The notes beneath the pieces are model-generated. The model made no database searches and was not told where the DNA came from. It saw nothing but the letters and a program-made list of their open reading frames with translations. From the NCBI GenBank assembly GCA_945906115.1, contig CAMDQP010000072.1, positions 1-5,529 on the forward strand: a stretch of DNA of 5,529 bases, given 5' to 3'. This document shows, piece by piece, positions 5,325 through 5,529 of this stretch. The position numbers and the translations under genes are program-made. This stretch comes from Opitutus sp. GAS368 (lineage in GTDB: Bacteria; Verrucomicrobiota; Verrucomicrobiia; Opitutales; UBA953). How positions within the stretch are numbered: the stretch's first letter is position 1; each line of letters starts with the position of its first letter.

Positions 5325-5529
5325 TTCAGGAGGGCCTGGTGAAGCCGTTTGCCGTTGGTCAGCATCATTGAGGTCCAAGTGTCGCCGGGTTGCCCGATCG
5401 GCTCGAGGTATTCGAAGGACAGGGAGAGTGGGGGAGGGAGGCCGGCGTCTTCGGTTAACCTCCGGGCAAAGGCATCACTCTGCCCTTGGTCCGAGACGAC
5501 GACGTGGATTTTCTGTTTTCGGATCAAGG
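5321..5529 (-). CDS. Metal ABC transporter substrate-binding protein, C-terminal end (partial)
   Basis: The frame is open from the right edge to the stop at 5323-5321, showing the last 68 residues of a TroA/ZnuA-like periplasmic metal-binding protein; the signal peptide and N-lobe lie outside the window. The visible part shows the last family segments: a strand KIHVVVSDQGQSDAFARRLTED, a short Pro-rich loop, then YLEPIGQPGDTWTSMMLTNGKRLHQAL, which matches the usual Y-D-P-L-G...D-(S/T)-(Y/W)...M(M)..N...L ending. In relatives such as PsaA and TroA the fourth metal ligand is an Asp in that loop; here Glu42 of the fragment (YLEPIG) seems to take its place. The loop PPPLSLSFE before it appears slightly longer than usual. 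It is the first visible gene of the operon; its stop overlaps the ATPase start by 4 bases. A TTG near the edge is not the true start. Confidence 0.85.
   Translation of the reverse strand, partial: LIRKQKIHVVVSDQGQSDAFARRLTEDAGLPPPLSLSFEYLEPIGQPGDTWTSMMLTNGKRLHQALLK

Overview
This is a GC-rich bacterial chromosomal segment (roughly two thirds G+C by eye) with tightly packed genes, few recognisable Shine-Dalgarno sequences and several overlapping or abutting reading frames. A short NfeD followed by FloA and a small FloA-linked membrane protein, plus a deformylase with an insertion, would fit a Verrucomicrobiota-type genome such as Opitutaceae. That placement is an inference from gene style, since no rRNA or other decisive marker is present.

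Layout, left to right. Positions 1-572 (+) hold the 3' part of an unrecognised protein gene. It ends directly against peptide deformylase (def, 573-1154, -). Upstream of def, in the same direction, lies a helix-turn-helix protein resembling the phage CII/CP76 regulator family (1199-1717, -). The two probably form an operon read from an AT-rich promoter at about 1764-1791. Positions 1718-1847 are a divergent control region with several inverted repeats.

To the right, on the + strand, is a three-gene membrane operon: a short NfeD-like protein (1848-2351), the flotillin-like scaffold FloA (2367-3383) and a small single-span protein (3386-3733). NfeD and FloA are a known partner pair in membrane microdomain organisation. 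The third gene starts two bases after the floA stop and is the best candidate here for a poorly described component of that system.

The right third (- strand) is a metal-type ABC importer operon entering from the right edge: the C-terminal end of a TroA/ZnuA-like substrate-binding protein (5321-5529), an ATPase (4539-5324) and an ABC-3 family permease (3734-4546). Overlaps of 4 and 8 bases indicate translational coupling. The metal (Zn, Mn or Fe) cannot be fixed from sequence alone. The promoter and any Zur/Fur/MntR box would lie outside the window.

There is no tRNA, rRNA, CRISPR array, insertion sequence or gene-free stretch over 300 bases. The main oddities are two convergent gene pairs that meet with no intergenic base at the same palindrome TGATCA, the domesticated phage-type regulator beside def, the small FloA-linked protein, and a His-rich tail plus N-terminal extension on the ABC ATPase.
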